Position numbers and translations under genes: made by a program. Below, one piece after another: positions 52,147-59,264 of a DNA stretch of 64,000 bases. Position 1 is the stretch's first letter, and every line of letters starts with the position of its first letter. Under the pieces are notes generated by a model, which saw nothing but the letters and a program-made list of their open reading frames with translations, did no database searches and was not told where the DNA came from. Location of the stretch: NCBI GenBank assembly GCA_947084935.1, contig CAMTUH010000003.1:136568-200567 (forward strand), given 5' to 3'. The stretch comes from CAMTUH01 sp947084935. GTDB lineage: Bacteria > Pseudomonadota > Gammaproteobacteria > Coxiellales > Coxiellaceae.

Positions 52147-54036
52147 ATGTTAAATGGAAGTAATTCCCAGAAGCAATCGCTTTTTTCCTTATCACTGGGG
52201 GCGTTAGGAATCGTCTACGGTGACATAGGCACAAGCCCTTTATATGCCATGCGAATCTCACTGGAGAACTTACCGATAAACTTGATCAACGTATTAGGTG
52301 TTCTGTCACTTATTTTTTGGGCGCTCGTTTTAATTATTTCGATTAAATATTTGGGCATCGTGCTTCGAGCGGATAACGATGGCGAAGGGGGCATTCTCGC
52401 CTTATTTGCTCTATTAAAACGCAAAAAGGCGCGAGCTTTTAAACTGTTTTTTATCATTGGGATATTCGGAGCTGGTCTTTTACTTGGGGACGGTATGCTC
52501 ACGCCGGCTATCTCGGTCGTCAGCGCAGTTGAAGGCTTAAAAGTTATTGCACCCGCAATCTCTCATTGGGTATTGCCAATTACTTTTGTTATTCTGGTGA
52601 CGCTGTTTATTTTCCAATCGCGCGGTACTGCCGTGATTGGGGTGGCGTTTGGGCCAGTTATTTTCGTGTGGTTTTGCACGTTGGCTGTTTTAGGTATTGT
52701 CCAAATTGCCCATAATCCGACGGTATTAAAGGCCTTTAGCCCCTATTACGCTTTTGAGTTTTTACACCGTAACGGTTGGCGTGGTTACGCGTTACTGGGG
52801 GGTGTTTTTCTGGTGGTAACCGGTGGGGAAGCGTTGTATGCAGCTTTGGGCCACTTTGGCAAGAAAGCGATTCGGATGAGTTGGTTTTCAATGGTATTGC
52901 CAGCGTTATTAATCAATTATTTTGGTCAAGGTGCTTACCTATTAAAACATCCGGCCGCCGTGGCTAATCCCTTTTATTTAATTTCGCCGTCTTGGTTTTC
53001 GTTTCCTTTGTTAATTATTGCAACGGTGGCGACGGTAATTGCTTCACAAGCCGTTATTTCAGCAACTTTTTCACTGACGAAACAGGCGGTGTTACTGGGA
53101 TTATATCCGCAGATGCCAATTATCCAGACTTCTGAATCGGAAAGAGGTCAAATTTATATTCCGCACATGAATTTCATTCTGGCTATTGGAACTTTGTTAT
53201 TGGTTATTGTTTTTAAAACATCGAGCGGACTTGCGCATGCCTACGGTATAGCGGTTAACTTGGATATGCTGCTGACGACGATTTTGATTGCCGTTGCGGC
53301 TTACGCTATTTGGCGATGGAACGCCATTGCCTTGTTCTTTTTATTTTTAAGCTTTTTATTGATAGACATCGCTTTCTTAGGCGCGAACATGCAAAAAGTG
53401 TTGACTGGAGGCTGGATTCCTATCGTGTTGGCAATCGTATGCGCATTTATTATGTATACGTGGAGTAAAGGTATGGAATATTTGCGCCGTGTTTATTTTG
53501 CAAAGAAGGGAGATATAGTAAGAGTATTGAAGCAGCTTAATCACAAAAGCGTAAATGACATCCGTGATTTTACCGCTATTTTTATAACCGATATTTACGA
53601 TAAAAGCGGTGGTAGCTTTTTCCATTTTTTAAAGCTCAATCGCTCTATACCTGAGAATATTTTAATCGTGAATTATAACGTTAAAAATATTCCCCACGTC
53701 AATTCGGACCATCGATTTGAATTGTGTTGCTTGGAAAGAAACGTATATCAATTAACTCTGCATTATGGATTTATGGATTTTATATCCATCCCACAAGCGC
53801 TGTACGTGGTCAATGAGCAGAAGATTTTACCTTTTCCGGTTGACGTTGATACGGCGACCTATTTGATTGAAATTCCAAACGTTGTCGCATCGCGCAAAAA
53901 GAAAACGCTCTGGTTTTATTGGCAGGAAAAATTGTTTGCCTTTTTAATACGGAACTATTCGGCTAATTTTAATATTGAGTTCTACCAATTGCCTTACAAC
54001 CGAACCATTGCTATTGGCACTTATTATATCATTTAA
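52147..54036 (+). CDS. kup: Potassium uptake protein Kup
   Basis: 629-aa inner-membrane K+/H+ symporter. The start SLSLGALGIVYGDIGTSPLYAM is the Kup hallmark, followed by RADNDGEGGILALFALL, LLGDGMLTPAISVVSAVEGLK and GGEALYAALGHFGKKAIR. About 12 helices are followed by a C-terminal cytoplasmic domain (~480-629). Length matches E. coli Kup (622 aa). It is divergent from the 202-aa unknown gene. The KimA-like permease at 35.6 kb may offer a second potassium route. Confidence 0.96.
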   Translation: MLNGSNSQKQSLFSLSLGALGIVYGDIGTSPLYAMRISLENLPINLINVLGVLSLIFWALVLIISIKYLGIVLRADNDGEGGILALFALLKRKKARAFKLFFIIGIFGAGLLLGDGMLTPAISVVSAVEGLKVIAPAISHWVLPITFVILVTLFIFQSRGTAVIGVAFGPVIFVWFCTLAVLGIVQIAHNPTVLKAFSPYYAFEFLHRNGWRGYALLGGVFLVVTGGEALYAALGHFGKKAIRMSWFSMVLPALLINYFGQGAYLLKHPAAVANPFYLISPSWFSFPLLIIATVATVIASQAVISATFSLTKQAVLLGLYPQMPIIQTSESERGQIYIPHMNFILAIGTLLLVIVFKTSSGLAHAYGIAVNLDMLLTTILIAVAAYAIWRWNAIALFFLFLSFLLIDIAFLGANMQKVLTGGWIPIVLAIVCAFIMYTWSKGMEYLRRVYFAKKGDIVRVLKQLNHKSVNDIRDFTAIFITDIYDKSGGSFFHFLKLNRSIPENILIVNYNVKNIPHVNSDHRFELCCLERNVYQLTLHYGFMDFISIPQALYVVNEQKILPFPVDVDTATYLIEIPNVVASRKKKTLWFYWQEKLFAFLIRNYSANFNIEFYQLPYNRTIAIGTYYII

Positions 54037-54037
54037 T

Positions 54038-54053
54038 CCGAAAAATTCTTCGG
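54038..54053. terminator. Possible bidirectional terminator between kup and the kinase gene
   Basis: Short hairpin CCGAA-aaattc-TTCGG followed by TTTGTT on the plus strand, in the 21-bp gap between convergent stops. The stem is only five pairs, so termination strength is doubtful. Confidence 0.4.
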
Positions 54054-54057
54054 TTTG

Positions 54058-55458
54058 TTAAAATATTGGCCCTGCGCCCAGGACTTCTGCTTCTTCTTCT
54101 GGAACAATTATTTTCAGTAGTGGTCCGACAATGTTACCTAATCGTCCGGATTGAAGTTCGCCGCAGTATTTCTTCATAATGGCTTCAAGTTCCTGATCAC
54201 CGTTTGAAACAGTAGTCTCCATTATCTGAGTAACACAATTCAGTAATTCCTCTGCTGCATTGATTTTAGATGTCTTGCCGAAAGAGGTGGGAAGCATGCT
54301 GAATATTCCAAACCAGTGATAGTTTTTCTCGGATTTACGTGTTTCGATATAAGAATTTAAATTTTCTTGGAGTGTGCCCAATGGCGATAGAGATTGCATC
54401 GCGTTCAAGGTCGTATTTTTAGCTTCATCGTCTTTTTCAGTTACCAACCGCTGCAGATGATTAAAAAATTGCTCTATGTTGTCCAAGGAAGGCCTTAATT
54501 TTGGGTTTTGTGCGCCGACTTGGGCCATAAAGGTGGTCAGTGTAGTACTAGCTAATCCCTGCATAGATTCTGGCATGTTGGATCTGCCAGCATCTATGGG
54601 GTGATGTTTACCAATGTTATAAGGGATGAAAGCAATTTTAAGCGCATCGCTGCGGGGTTCGCTCGATTCTGTTAGCTTATCTTCAGCAGTGCATTTATCT
54701 TTACCATAAGCGTGATCGTTTTGCCCCAATAAACACATAATAAGATCAAAAAGGCTGTAAATGTCGCTGCGAGGATCTACGGTAACTTCACCATTAGCGT
54801 CAAATTTTGCAGCTTCAGGAGCGCGATTGAAAGTTGTACCCGCAATGATAGTTGTTTGGGAATCACTCGGTTTTACTGAACCGAAATCAACGAGGTTAAT
54901 TTCTGTGGCGTCGGCGTCCAGATTGACAATAACATTTTCTGGTTTAAGGTCGCGGTGGACCAGTCCTGCTTTGTGTAAGCGTTTGAGTTTTTTTATTAAT
55001 GTGAGAATCAGCGAAATTCGTTCGCCAAAAGGAAGGTCGGTAAACCGGGGGTCAGAATAAGCTGTCGTAAGGTCATAGCCTTTATGCCGTGGCTGTATTA
55101 TAAAAATAAAATTATCTTGTTCCAAAGATTGGATTCGTTTGTCGTTGTGAATGGCACGTAGGGCATCCACTTCTCGTTGGGCATTTTCCAGTTGCTCTTC
55201 TTTGGTAAAAAGTTTATTAGAGAAAATAATTTTAATGCAAATGTCACTGTCGCTATCTTCTGTGTCGTTTAAAGGCACCACAACAAGACTTTCATTGCCA
55301 GGGCCTATGATATTGTATTCTTGCGCCAATTCCTGTGATTCCGTAGAATACCAGTCTGAATTACAGATATCATGAATATCGCCCATCGCTTCAGAATTTT
55401 CAACGGGTAGGGTAATAGAATACGAACCAATAGAATAAGAATCATCTCGCCGGCTCAT
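54058..55458 (-). CDS. Eukaryotic-like Ser/Thr protein kinase, candidate secreted effector
   Basis: 466-aa soluble protein. The kinase domain spans about 45-330. Motifs are a probable ATP-anchoring Lys76 (DICIKIIFS), the catalytic loop HRDLKPENVIVN (168-179), the metal-binding DFG at 191-193 and the APE-like segment FNRAPEAAKF. No membrane anchor or PASTA repeats, unlike most housekeeping bacterial kinases. The C-terminal ~130 residues are helical and end VPEEEAEVLGAGPIF, a glutamate block about ten residues from the end as in Dot/Icm substrates. A direct-repeat box resembling the PmrA site lies upstream. Kinase identity is firm; effector status is inferred. Confidence 0.85.
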   Translation of the reverse strand: MSRRDDSYSIGSYSITLPVENSEAMGDIHDICNSDWYSTESQELAQEYNIIGPGNESLVVVPLNDTEDSDSDICIKIIFSNKLFTKEEQLENAQREVDALRAIHNDKRIQSLEQDNFIFIIQPRHKGYDLTTAYSDPRFTDLPFGERISLILTLIKKLKRLHKAGLVHRDLKPENVIVNLDADATEINLVDFGSVKPSDSQTTIIAGTTFNRAPEAAKFDANGEVTVDPRSDIYSLFDLIMCLLGQNDHAYGKDKCTAEDKLTESSEPRSDALKIAFIPYNIGKHHPIDAGRSNMPESMQGLASTTLTTFMAQVGAQNPKLRPSLDNIEQFFNHLQRLVTEKDDEAKNTTLNAMQSLSPLGTLQENLNSYIETRKSEKNYHWFGIFSMLPTSFGKTSKINAAEELLNCVTQIMETTVSNGDQELEAIMKKYCGELQSGRLGNIVGPLLKIIVPEEEAEVLGAGPIF

Positions 55459-55502
55459 GGGAACTTCCTATTGAGTTTTTAATTTTGGTATTTTAACGGA
55501 AT

Positions 55503-55522
55503 GATGTTAAGAAAATATTAAA
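55503..55522 (-). promoter_or_regulatory. PmrA-like direct-repeat box upstream of the kinase gene
   Basis: On the minus strand: TTTAATATT, two bases, CTTAACATC, ending 44 bp before the start codon. The PmrA site described for Legionella and Coxiella type IV secretion genes has the form cTTAATatT-N2-cTTAATatT as I recall it. The first half matches at 8 of 9 positions and the second at 7 of 9, with the correct 2-base spacer. AT-rich DNA can give this by chance. Confidence 0.5.
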
Positions 55523-55574
55523 AGCGAGCTATTGCTTAGGCACTTATTACTTGGAGATTCAGGGATCTCAGGCC

Positions 55575-56363
55575 CTAGAGATCGCTTAAATTAATGCCTA
55601 ATTTCTTCGCCATGGATTCGTTGCGTTTTGCAGTATTGGCGAGGGGTGGAACGTAGAGCGTTGAGATGGCGCTGGTGGTAATTTTCGTGAGATCCTGCAG
55701 CGGGAATTCCGTTATGTGTGGTTCGAGGTGCGGATATATCGAGGCTTCGTACAAATACAATTTGTGATGCGGCGGATAATGGTGCGATAAATATTCGGCT
55801 AGAATGGAAAGTCCTTTAGAATTATCAAAATCAGCCCTATATTGTTCCAAGAGACCGATGGCGCCTACTTGCCATAATATCAGGTGGCAGCTGGTATCGA
55901 ATTTTTTGGAATACAGCAAAAATTCGGTCGTTTCAAACGACTGGCAGCCGTTTTTTCCGGGATTTATCAGTAAATCGGCGAATAAACAATCTTCCGCAGA
56001 AATTCCCGGTAATATTTTTGCGGGAATGCCTTCCTTGCGAGCAAGCATTACCGCATCCAGTGCCGGTTGTGCAAATACCGTGGGATGGCCGTACACAACG
56101 ACGCACACATTTTTGTGGTGATGCAGTTCTTGTAAGATGGCCGCGGTCATTTGCGCGTAAGAATCTTTGCGCAGCTGATCTTTGCGGCGAAATTCATTTA
56201 ATGAAAACGCGGATTGGCTGTTGGCGTTTATCCATTCGACGAGAATAGGTTCAGTGACTAAATGAAGAACTACGTCGGCTTTTTTGATATAAGTTTGTGC
56301 TTCGACAGTCAGTTGCGCGATGGATTTTATGCCGGAGCCGACGACGGTGAGTGATGCGTCCAC
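55575..56363 (-). CDS. Borosin-type peptide alpha-N-methyltransferase (split borosin, SonM/OphMA-like)
   Basis: 262-aa SAM-dependent enzyme of the tetrapyrrole-methylase fold, which in borosins methylates backbone amides of a precursor peptide. It opens DASLTVVGSGIKSIAQLT and has LRKDSYAQM (R-x3-Y pair seen in OphMA), VVYGHPTVFAQPALDAVM, PAKILPGISAEDCLFADL and NPGKNGCQSFETTEFLL. The last three closely follow the equivalent OphMA segments as I recall them. It ends after STLYVPPL. I chose the GTG at 56363 because AGAGG lies seven bases upstream and the Rossmann-like start follows at once. It is preceded on the same strand by a 46-codon peptide gene, 107 bp away. Confidence 0.88.
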   Translation of the reverse strand: MDASLTVVGSGIKSIAQLTVEAQTYIKKADVVLHLVTEPILVEWINANSQSAFSLNEFRRKDQLRKDSYAQMTAAILQELHHHKNVCVVVYGHPTVFAQPALDAVMLARKEGIPAKILPGISAEDCLFADLLINPGKNGCQSFETTEFLLYSKKFDTSCHLILWQVGAIGLLEQYRADFDNSKGLSILAEYLSHHYPPHHKLYLYEASIYPHLEPHITEFPLQDLTKITTSAISTLYVPPLANTAKRNESMAKKLGINLSDL

Positions 56364-56407
56364 GATAAGTCCTCTGACGTGAAGTATAACATCGAACAAG
56401 CCTTGAT

Positions 56408-56440
56408 GTAGGTTGGGCTTCGAAGCTCAGCCCAACCTAC
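56408..56440. repeat. Perfect hairpin between the borosin precursor and methyltransferase genes
   Basis: GTAGGTTGGGCT and AGCCCAACCTAC form a 12-bp perfect stem with a 9-nt loop. The same GTTGGGCT type occurs upstream of polA (38150). It lies in the transcript between the peptide gene and the enzyme gene and could limit read-through or protect the 5' part. Confidence 0.85.
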
Positions 56441-56470
56441 GTTTCTCGAGCGAACAACCCAGGCTGGGTA

Positions 56471-56611
56471 TTAAGAAACCACAACAACGAACGCGTTGGA
56501 GGGTTGCAACAGCGCCTCGCTCAGGTTCCCTTGAGAAAAGGTTCGAATCAGTGCTTCCGCTTCACGAGAGGTGCTGTTGGCTAATTTTTCAATAAGTTGC
56601 AGGTTACTCAT
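56471..56611 (-). CDS. Putative borosin precursor peptide (46 aa)
   Basis: A 46-codon gene with a near-perfect ribosome site (GAGAGGAG, six bases before the ATG). The peptide starts MSNLQLIEKLANSTSREAEA, has a helical leader-like middle with a SQGNLSEALLQP stretch, and ends SNAFVVVVS. A hydrophobic, beta-branched C-terminus is what borosin core peptides look like (omphalotin core rich in Val/Ile; SonA core in Leu/Ile/Val). It lies directly upstream of the methyltransferase with its own strong -35. No signal peptide. It could instead be an unrelated small protein, but size, position and composition all fit a precursor. Confidence 0.78.
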   Translation of the reverse strand: MSNLQLIEKLANSTSREAEALIRTFSQGNLSEALLQPSNAFVVVVS

Positions 56612-56642
56612 AATGTTCTCCTCTCAGGGAAATAACTTAATT

Positions 56643-56671
56643 AGATTATCTAAATTAGCCCAAATTGTCAA
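56643..56671 (-). promoter_or_regulatory. Candidate promoter of the borosin-like locus
   Basis: Minus-strand TTGACA (56671-56666), 17-bp spacer, TAATCT (56648-56643), 31 bp upstream of the peptide gene ATG. The -35 is a perfect consensus; the -10 is weak, with an overlapping GATAAT alternative at shorter spacing. Confidence 0.55.
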
Positions 56672-56748
56672 TTTTTTGACCACATGACGTCCTGCCCAGA
56701 GACAGCTATACTATTGAAAGATAACGGGAATTGCAGGGAGGCGGTTTC

Positions 56749-57720
56749 ATGAGATTTTTCAAGAGGCGCATTGCGCCATTTGTCCTTCTGTTAGCTTTTA
56801 TACTCACCATCCCGACTCAGGCCAAAGAGGTGGCGCTGACCATTGATGACCTTCCTTTTGTGGGGAAAATTCAAGGCGATCCGGGTAAATACCGCCGGGA
56901 GCACAAGCGCTTTATGGCCATTTTGGAAGCCCTACACCGAAACCAAGTTCCCGCCATGGGTTTTGCGGTAGCGGGTGCCATTGAGCCGGGTCAGTGGGAA
57001 TGGCTGGAGTCGTTTAAACGCGCGGGCAATATGATTGGCAACCACAGCTACTCGCACCGCAGTTTAAACCGCACGCCCGTCACGCTCTATATTGAAGACG
57101 TTAAAAAAGCGGATGCTGTTTTAACGCCTCTGATGTCTTCGCCAAAATACTACCGGTTTCCTTATTTGGCAGAAGGGGCGGGTACGAAGAAATACGCTGA
57201 ATTTCGCGAGTATTTATTTGCGAATAATTACGTGCCGGTTCCGGTGACGATCGACAGCAATGATTTTGGTTTTAATCTGAAGTTTGTCAATATTCCTTGG
57301 AAAGAGCGGCAAAAATACACCGAAGATTTTCGGCGCCGCTATTTAAATCACATTTGGATGAAAACGGTTAAAGCTGAAAACGATTCGGAGAAAAAAGTGC
57401 ATCGGCCGATTAAACATATTTTATTGATTCACATGAACACGCTGAATGCTTATTTTCTTGAGGATATTATTAATTTGTACCGCAGTCACGGTTATCGTTT
57501 TATTACGGTTCCGGAAGCGTTGAAAGATCCGTATTACACTTCTGACGTCTTCACCGTCCACCCACAGAGTTTATACAGCAGACGGGCGCCGACGTTGGCA
57601 TCCCATTCGGCGGCAGGGTTTTTGGTCTTACCTGTTTCATCGAAATGGCCAGGGGCCACTTCATTCAAATCAAAACCGACGATTTTCCGCCCAGAAAGTG
57701 CCACTTTTTTAATTAAATAA
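56749..57720 (+). CDS. Exported polysaccharide deacetylase family protein with antisense-derived C-terminus
   Basis: 323-codon frame. Signal peptide MRFFKRRIAPFVLLLAFILT leads to the NodB-type domain: catalytic Asp pair in ALTIDDLPF, metal-binding His pair in GNHSYSHRSLN, YRFPYLAEGAG, and the late IKHILLIHMNTLNAYF. The ribosome site AGGGAGG precedes the ATG at 56749. The family domain ends near TVPEALKDPYY. The last ~62 residues are read from the opposite strand of the convergent arginase-family gene and look non-native (SRRAPTLASHSAAGF). The original stop was probably lost. Function: likely removes acetyl groups from a cell-wall or other glycan. Confidence 0.82.
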   Translation: MRFFKRRIAPFVLLLAFILTIPTQAKEVALTIDDLPFVGKIQGDPGKYRREHKRFMAILEALHRNQVPAMGFAVAGAIEPGQWEWLESFKRAGNMIGNHSYSHRSLNRTPVTLYIEDVKKADAVLTPLMSSPKYYRFPYLAEGAGTKKYAEFREYLFANNYVPVPVTIDSNDFGFNLKFVNIPWKERQKYTEDFRRRYLNHIWMKTVKAENDSEKKVHRPIKHILLIHMNTLNAYFLEDIINLYRSHGYRFITVPEALKDPYYTSDVFTVHPQSLYSRRAPTLASHSAAGFLVLPVSSKWPGATSFKSKPTIFRPESATFLIK

Positions 57721-58589
57721 ACGGCTTCCGAAAAATCCAACCCGCCCGGAACGGGTGTTCCCGTGTGTGGGCAAAAACGTGGGTCGAGCCCATCGATGTC
57801 AAAAGAAATATATACTTGTTTGGGGAGCGGGCGAATAATTTCATCACAGATTTTCGCCCACGGCTCTCCCGCCGATTTTTTTTCATACAGAGCAGCGTCA
57901 AAAAAAGTGGCGATTCGGTTTTTATTTTCCCGGATAAAATCAAATTCCTCTTCGCAGAAATCACGAATGCCTACTTGCACGAGTTTGGATAACGGCGTTT
58001 TTGAAATCACGTTGTGCATGATCGATGCGTGCGAATGCTCGAAGCCTTCGTACGCATTGCGCAAATCTGCGTGTGCATCGACATGTAAAATCCCCATTGT
58101 GGGGTATTTTTCTAAAAAAGCTTGAATGGCGCCGAACGGACTGGAGTGATCACCGCCGAGAATTCCGACTGATTTGCCCTGCGATAAAAATTTTTTAGTC
58201 TCGTTATAGACCGTGCGGTTTAATTTTTCACTGTATTCATTGACGTTTTTTAGTTTTGATGCAACGGTGGAATTTAAGAGTGTACCTTGCGCATCGATTA
58301 CGGCTAAGGCGTCTTTGCGGGCTTCTTCATTCCAGTGCTTGATGTCGGAGGATTCTTCCGCCAGCGCGATGCCAACTTCAAAAAAATTTCCTAAATCTAA
58401 GTCAAATAAATCCACTTGTTTGCTGGCGTGTAAAATCGCTTGCGGGCCTTGTGAAGTGCCACCGCCGTAAGAAGTCGTGGCCTCCCACGGTACCGGCACA
58501 ATAACGAGTTTTGCTTCTTCAACCGAATAGGGGAGCCCAAAAATTCCGGAATCTTCAGTAGCCGCAGCATTGGGGTCGAAGGCGATCAT
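57534..58589 (-). CDS. Arginase/agmatinase family ureohydrolase
   Basis: 351-aa manganese enzyme. Metal-ligand motifs GGDHSSPFG, ILHVDAHADLR and YISFDIDGLDP are complete, and the C-terminal GFDLNEVAPGHFDETGKTKNPAAEWDANVGARLLYKL is standard, so this gene, not the overlapping deacetylase tail, is the native reading here. Insertions at about 85-130 make it longer than SpeB (306 aa). Substrate (agmatine, guanidinobutyrate or other guanidino compound) is not determined. Its start overlaps the bcp stop by 4 bp, so the two are coupled. Confidence 0.9.
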   Translation of the reverse strand: MIAFDPNAAATEDSGIFGLPYSVEEAKLVIVPVPWEATTSYGGGTSQGPQAILHASKQVDLFDLDLGNFFEVGIALAEESSDIKHWNEEARKDALAVIDAQGTLLNSTVASKLKNVNEYSEKLNRTVYNETKKFLSQGKSVGILGGDHSSPFGAIQAFLEKYPTMGILHVDAHADLRNAYEGFEHSHASIMHNVISKTPLSKLVQVGIRDFCEEEFDFIRENKNRIATFFDAALYEKKSAGEPWAKICDEIIRPLPKQVYISFDIDGLDPRFCPHTGTPVPGGLDFSEAVYLIKKVALSGRKIVGFDLNEVAPGHFDETGKTKNPAAEWDANVGARLLYKLCGWTVKTSEV

Positions 58590-59041
58590 AGCGTTTCGAG
58601 CAATTCCGTCACGTGCCCATCGACTTTCACTTTTGGCCAGACGTGGGAAATTTTGCCGTTTTCGTCGATGAGAAAAGTGGTTCGCTCAATTCCCATGTAT
58701 TTTTTCCCCATCATATTTTTCTCCACCCACACGCCGTATTGTTCGCACACGGCGCCGGTTTCATCCGCCAACAAAGCGAACGGCAAGGAGTGATTATTTT
58801 TAAATTTTTGGTGGCTGGTGACGGAATCTTTTGAGACACCAAAAATAAGCGCATTTTTCTTCTTGAATTGATCGAACGAATCGCGGAAATCACAAGCTTC
58901 GCGTGTACATCCGGGTGTTTCGTCTTTGGGATAGAAATACAAAATCACCTTTTTCCCGCGAAGATTTTTCAGTGCAACGGTGTTATTCTGGTCGTCGGGT
59001 AACGTGAATTCGGGGGCCTTTGTGCCAACGGTGGGTGCCAT
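58586..59041 (-). CDS. bcp: Thiol peroxidase Bcp (peroxiredoxin Q)
   Basis: 151-aa peroxiredoxin reducing hydrogen and organic peroxides. The catalytic and resolving cysteines lie in the KDETPGCTREACDF motif (C45, C50), followed by IFGVSKDSVTSHQKF, FALLADETGAVCEQYGVW and the ERTTFLIDENGKI strand. Length is like E. coli Bcp (156 aa). It is the first gene of a two-gene operon with the arginase-family enzyme. Confidence 0.95.
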   Translation of the reverse strand: MAPTVGTKAPEFTLPDDQNNTVALKNLRGKKVILYFYPKDETPGCTREACDFRDSFDQFKKKNALIFGVSKDSVTSHQKFKNNHSLPFALLADETGAVCEQYGVWVEKNMMGKKYMGIERTTFLIDENGKISHVWPKVKVDGHVTELLETL

Positions 59042-59264
59042 GAGGATCTCCTTATTTACATTATCATTCCCGGGGCATCCATTGTACGCCTTAACGTAAT
59101 GAGCGCAAGACTGAGCACTTTAGGCGGGTTGTTAACCCTGTCTTAAGTATCAAGAATTTTTTTTACCGCAGATTCGTCATTTTTTGCCCAATCTTAATGA
59201 ATTTTAAGGAACAATTTCAGTAAGGGATTAAAATATAAATAAAAAAATCCACAGGAGATGATAA
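59042..59264. promoter_or_regulatory. Divergent promoter region of bcp and the coiled-coil gene
   Basis: 223 bp without a gene. For the plus-strand gene there is TATAAA at 59234-59239 and the ribosome site AGGAGA at 59253-59258. An inverted AT-rich motif CTTAATGAATTTTAAG (59193-59208) lies 25 bp upstream of the -10. A run of T at 59157-59164 follows no stable hairpin. Confidence 0.4.

Noticed and set aside
59193..59209. CTTAAT...TTTAAG motif upstream of the coiled-coil gene as a PmrA site
   Set aside because: The two halves are spaced 10 rather than 11 bases apart and the second half is a poor match; AT-rich chance is more likely.
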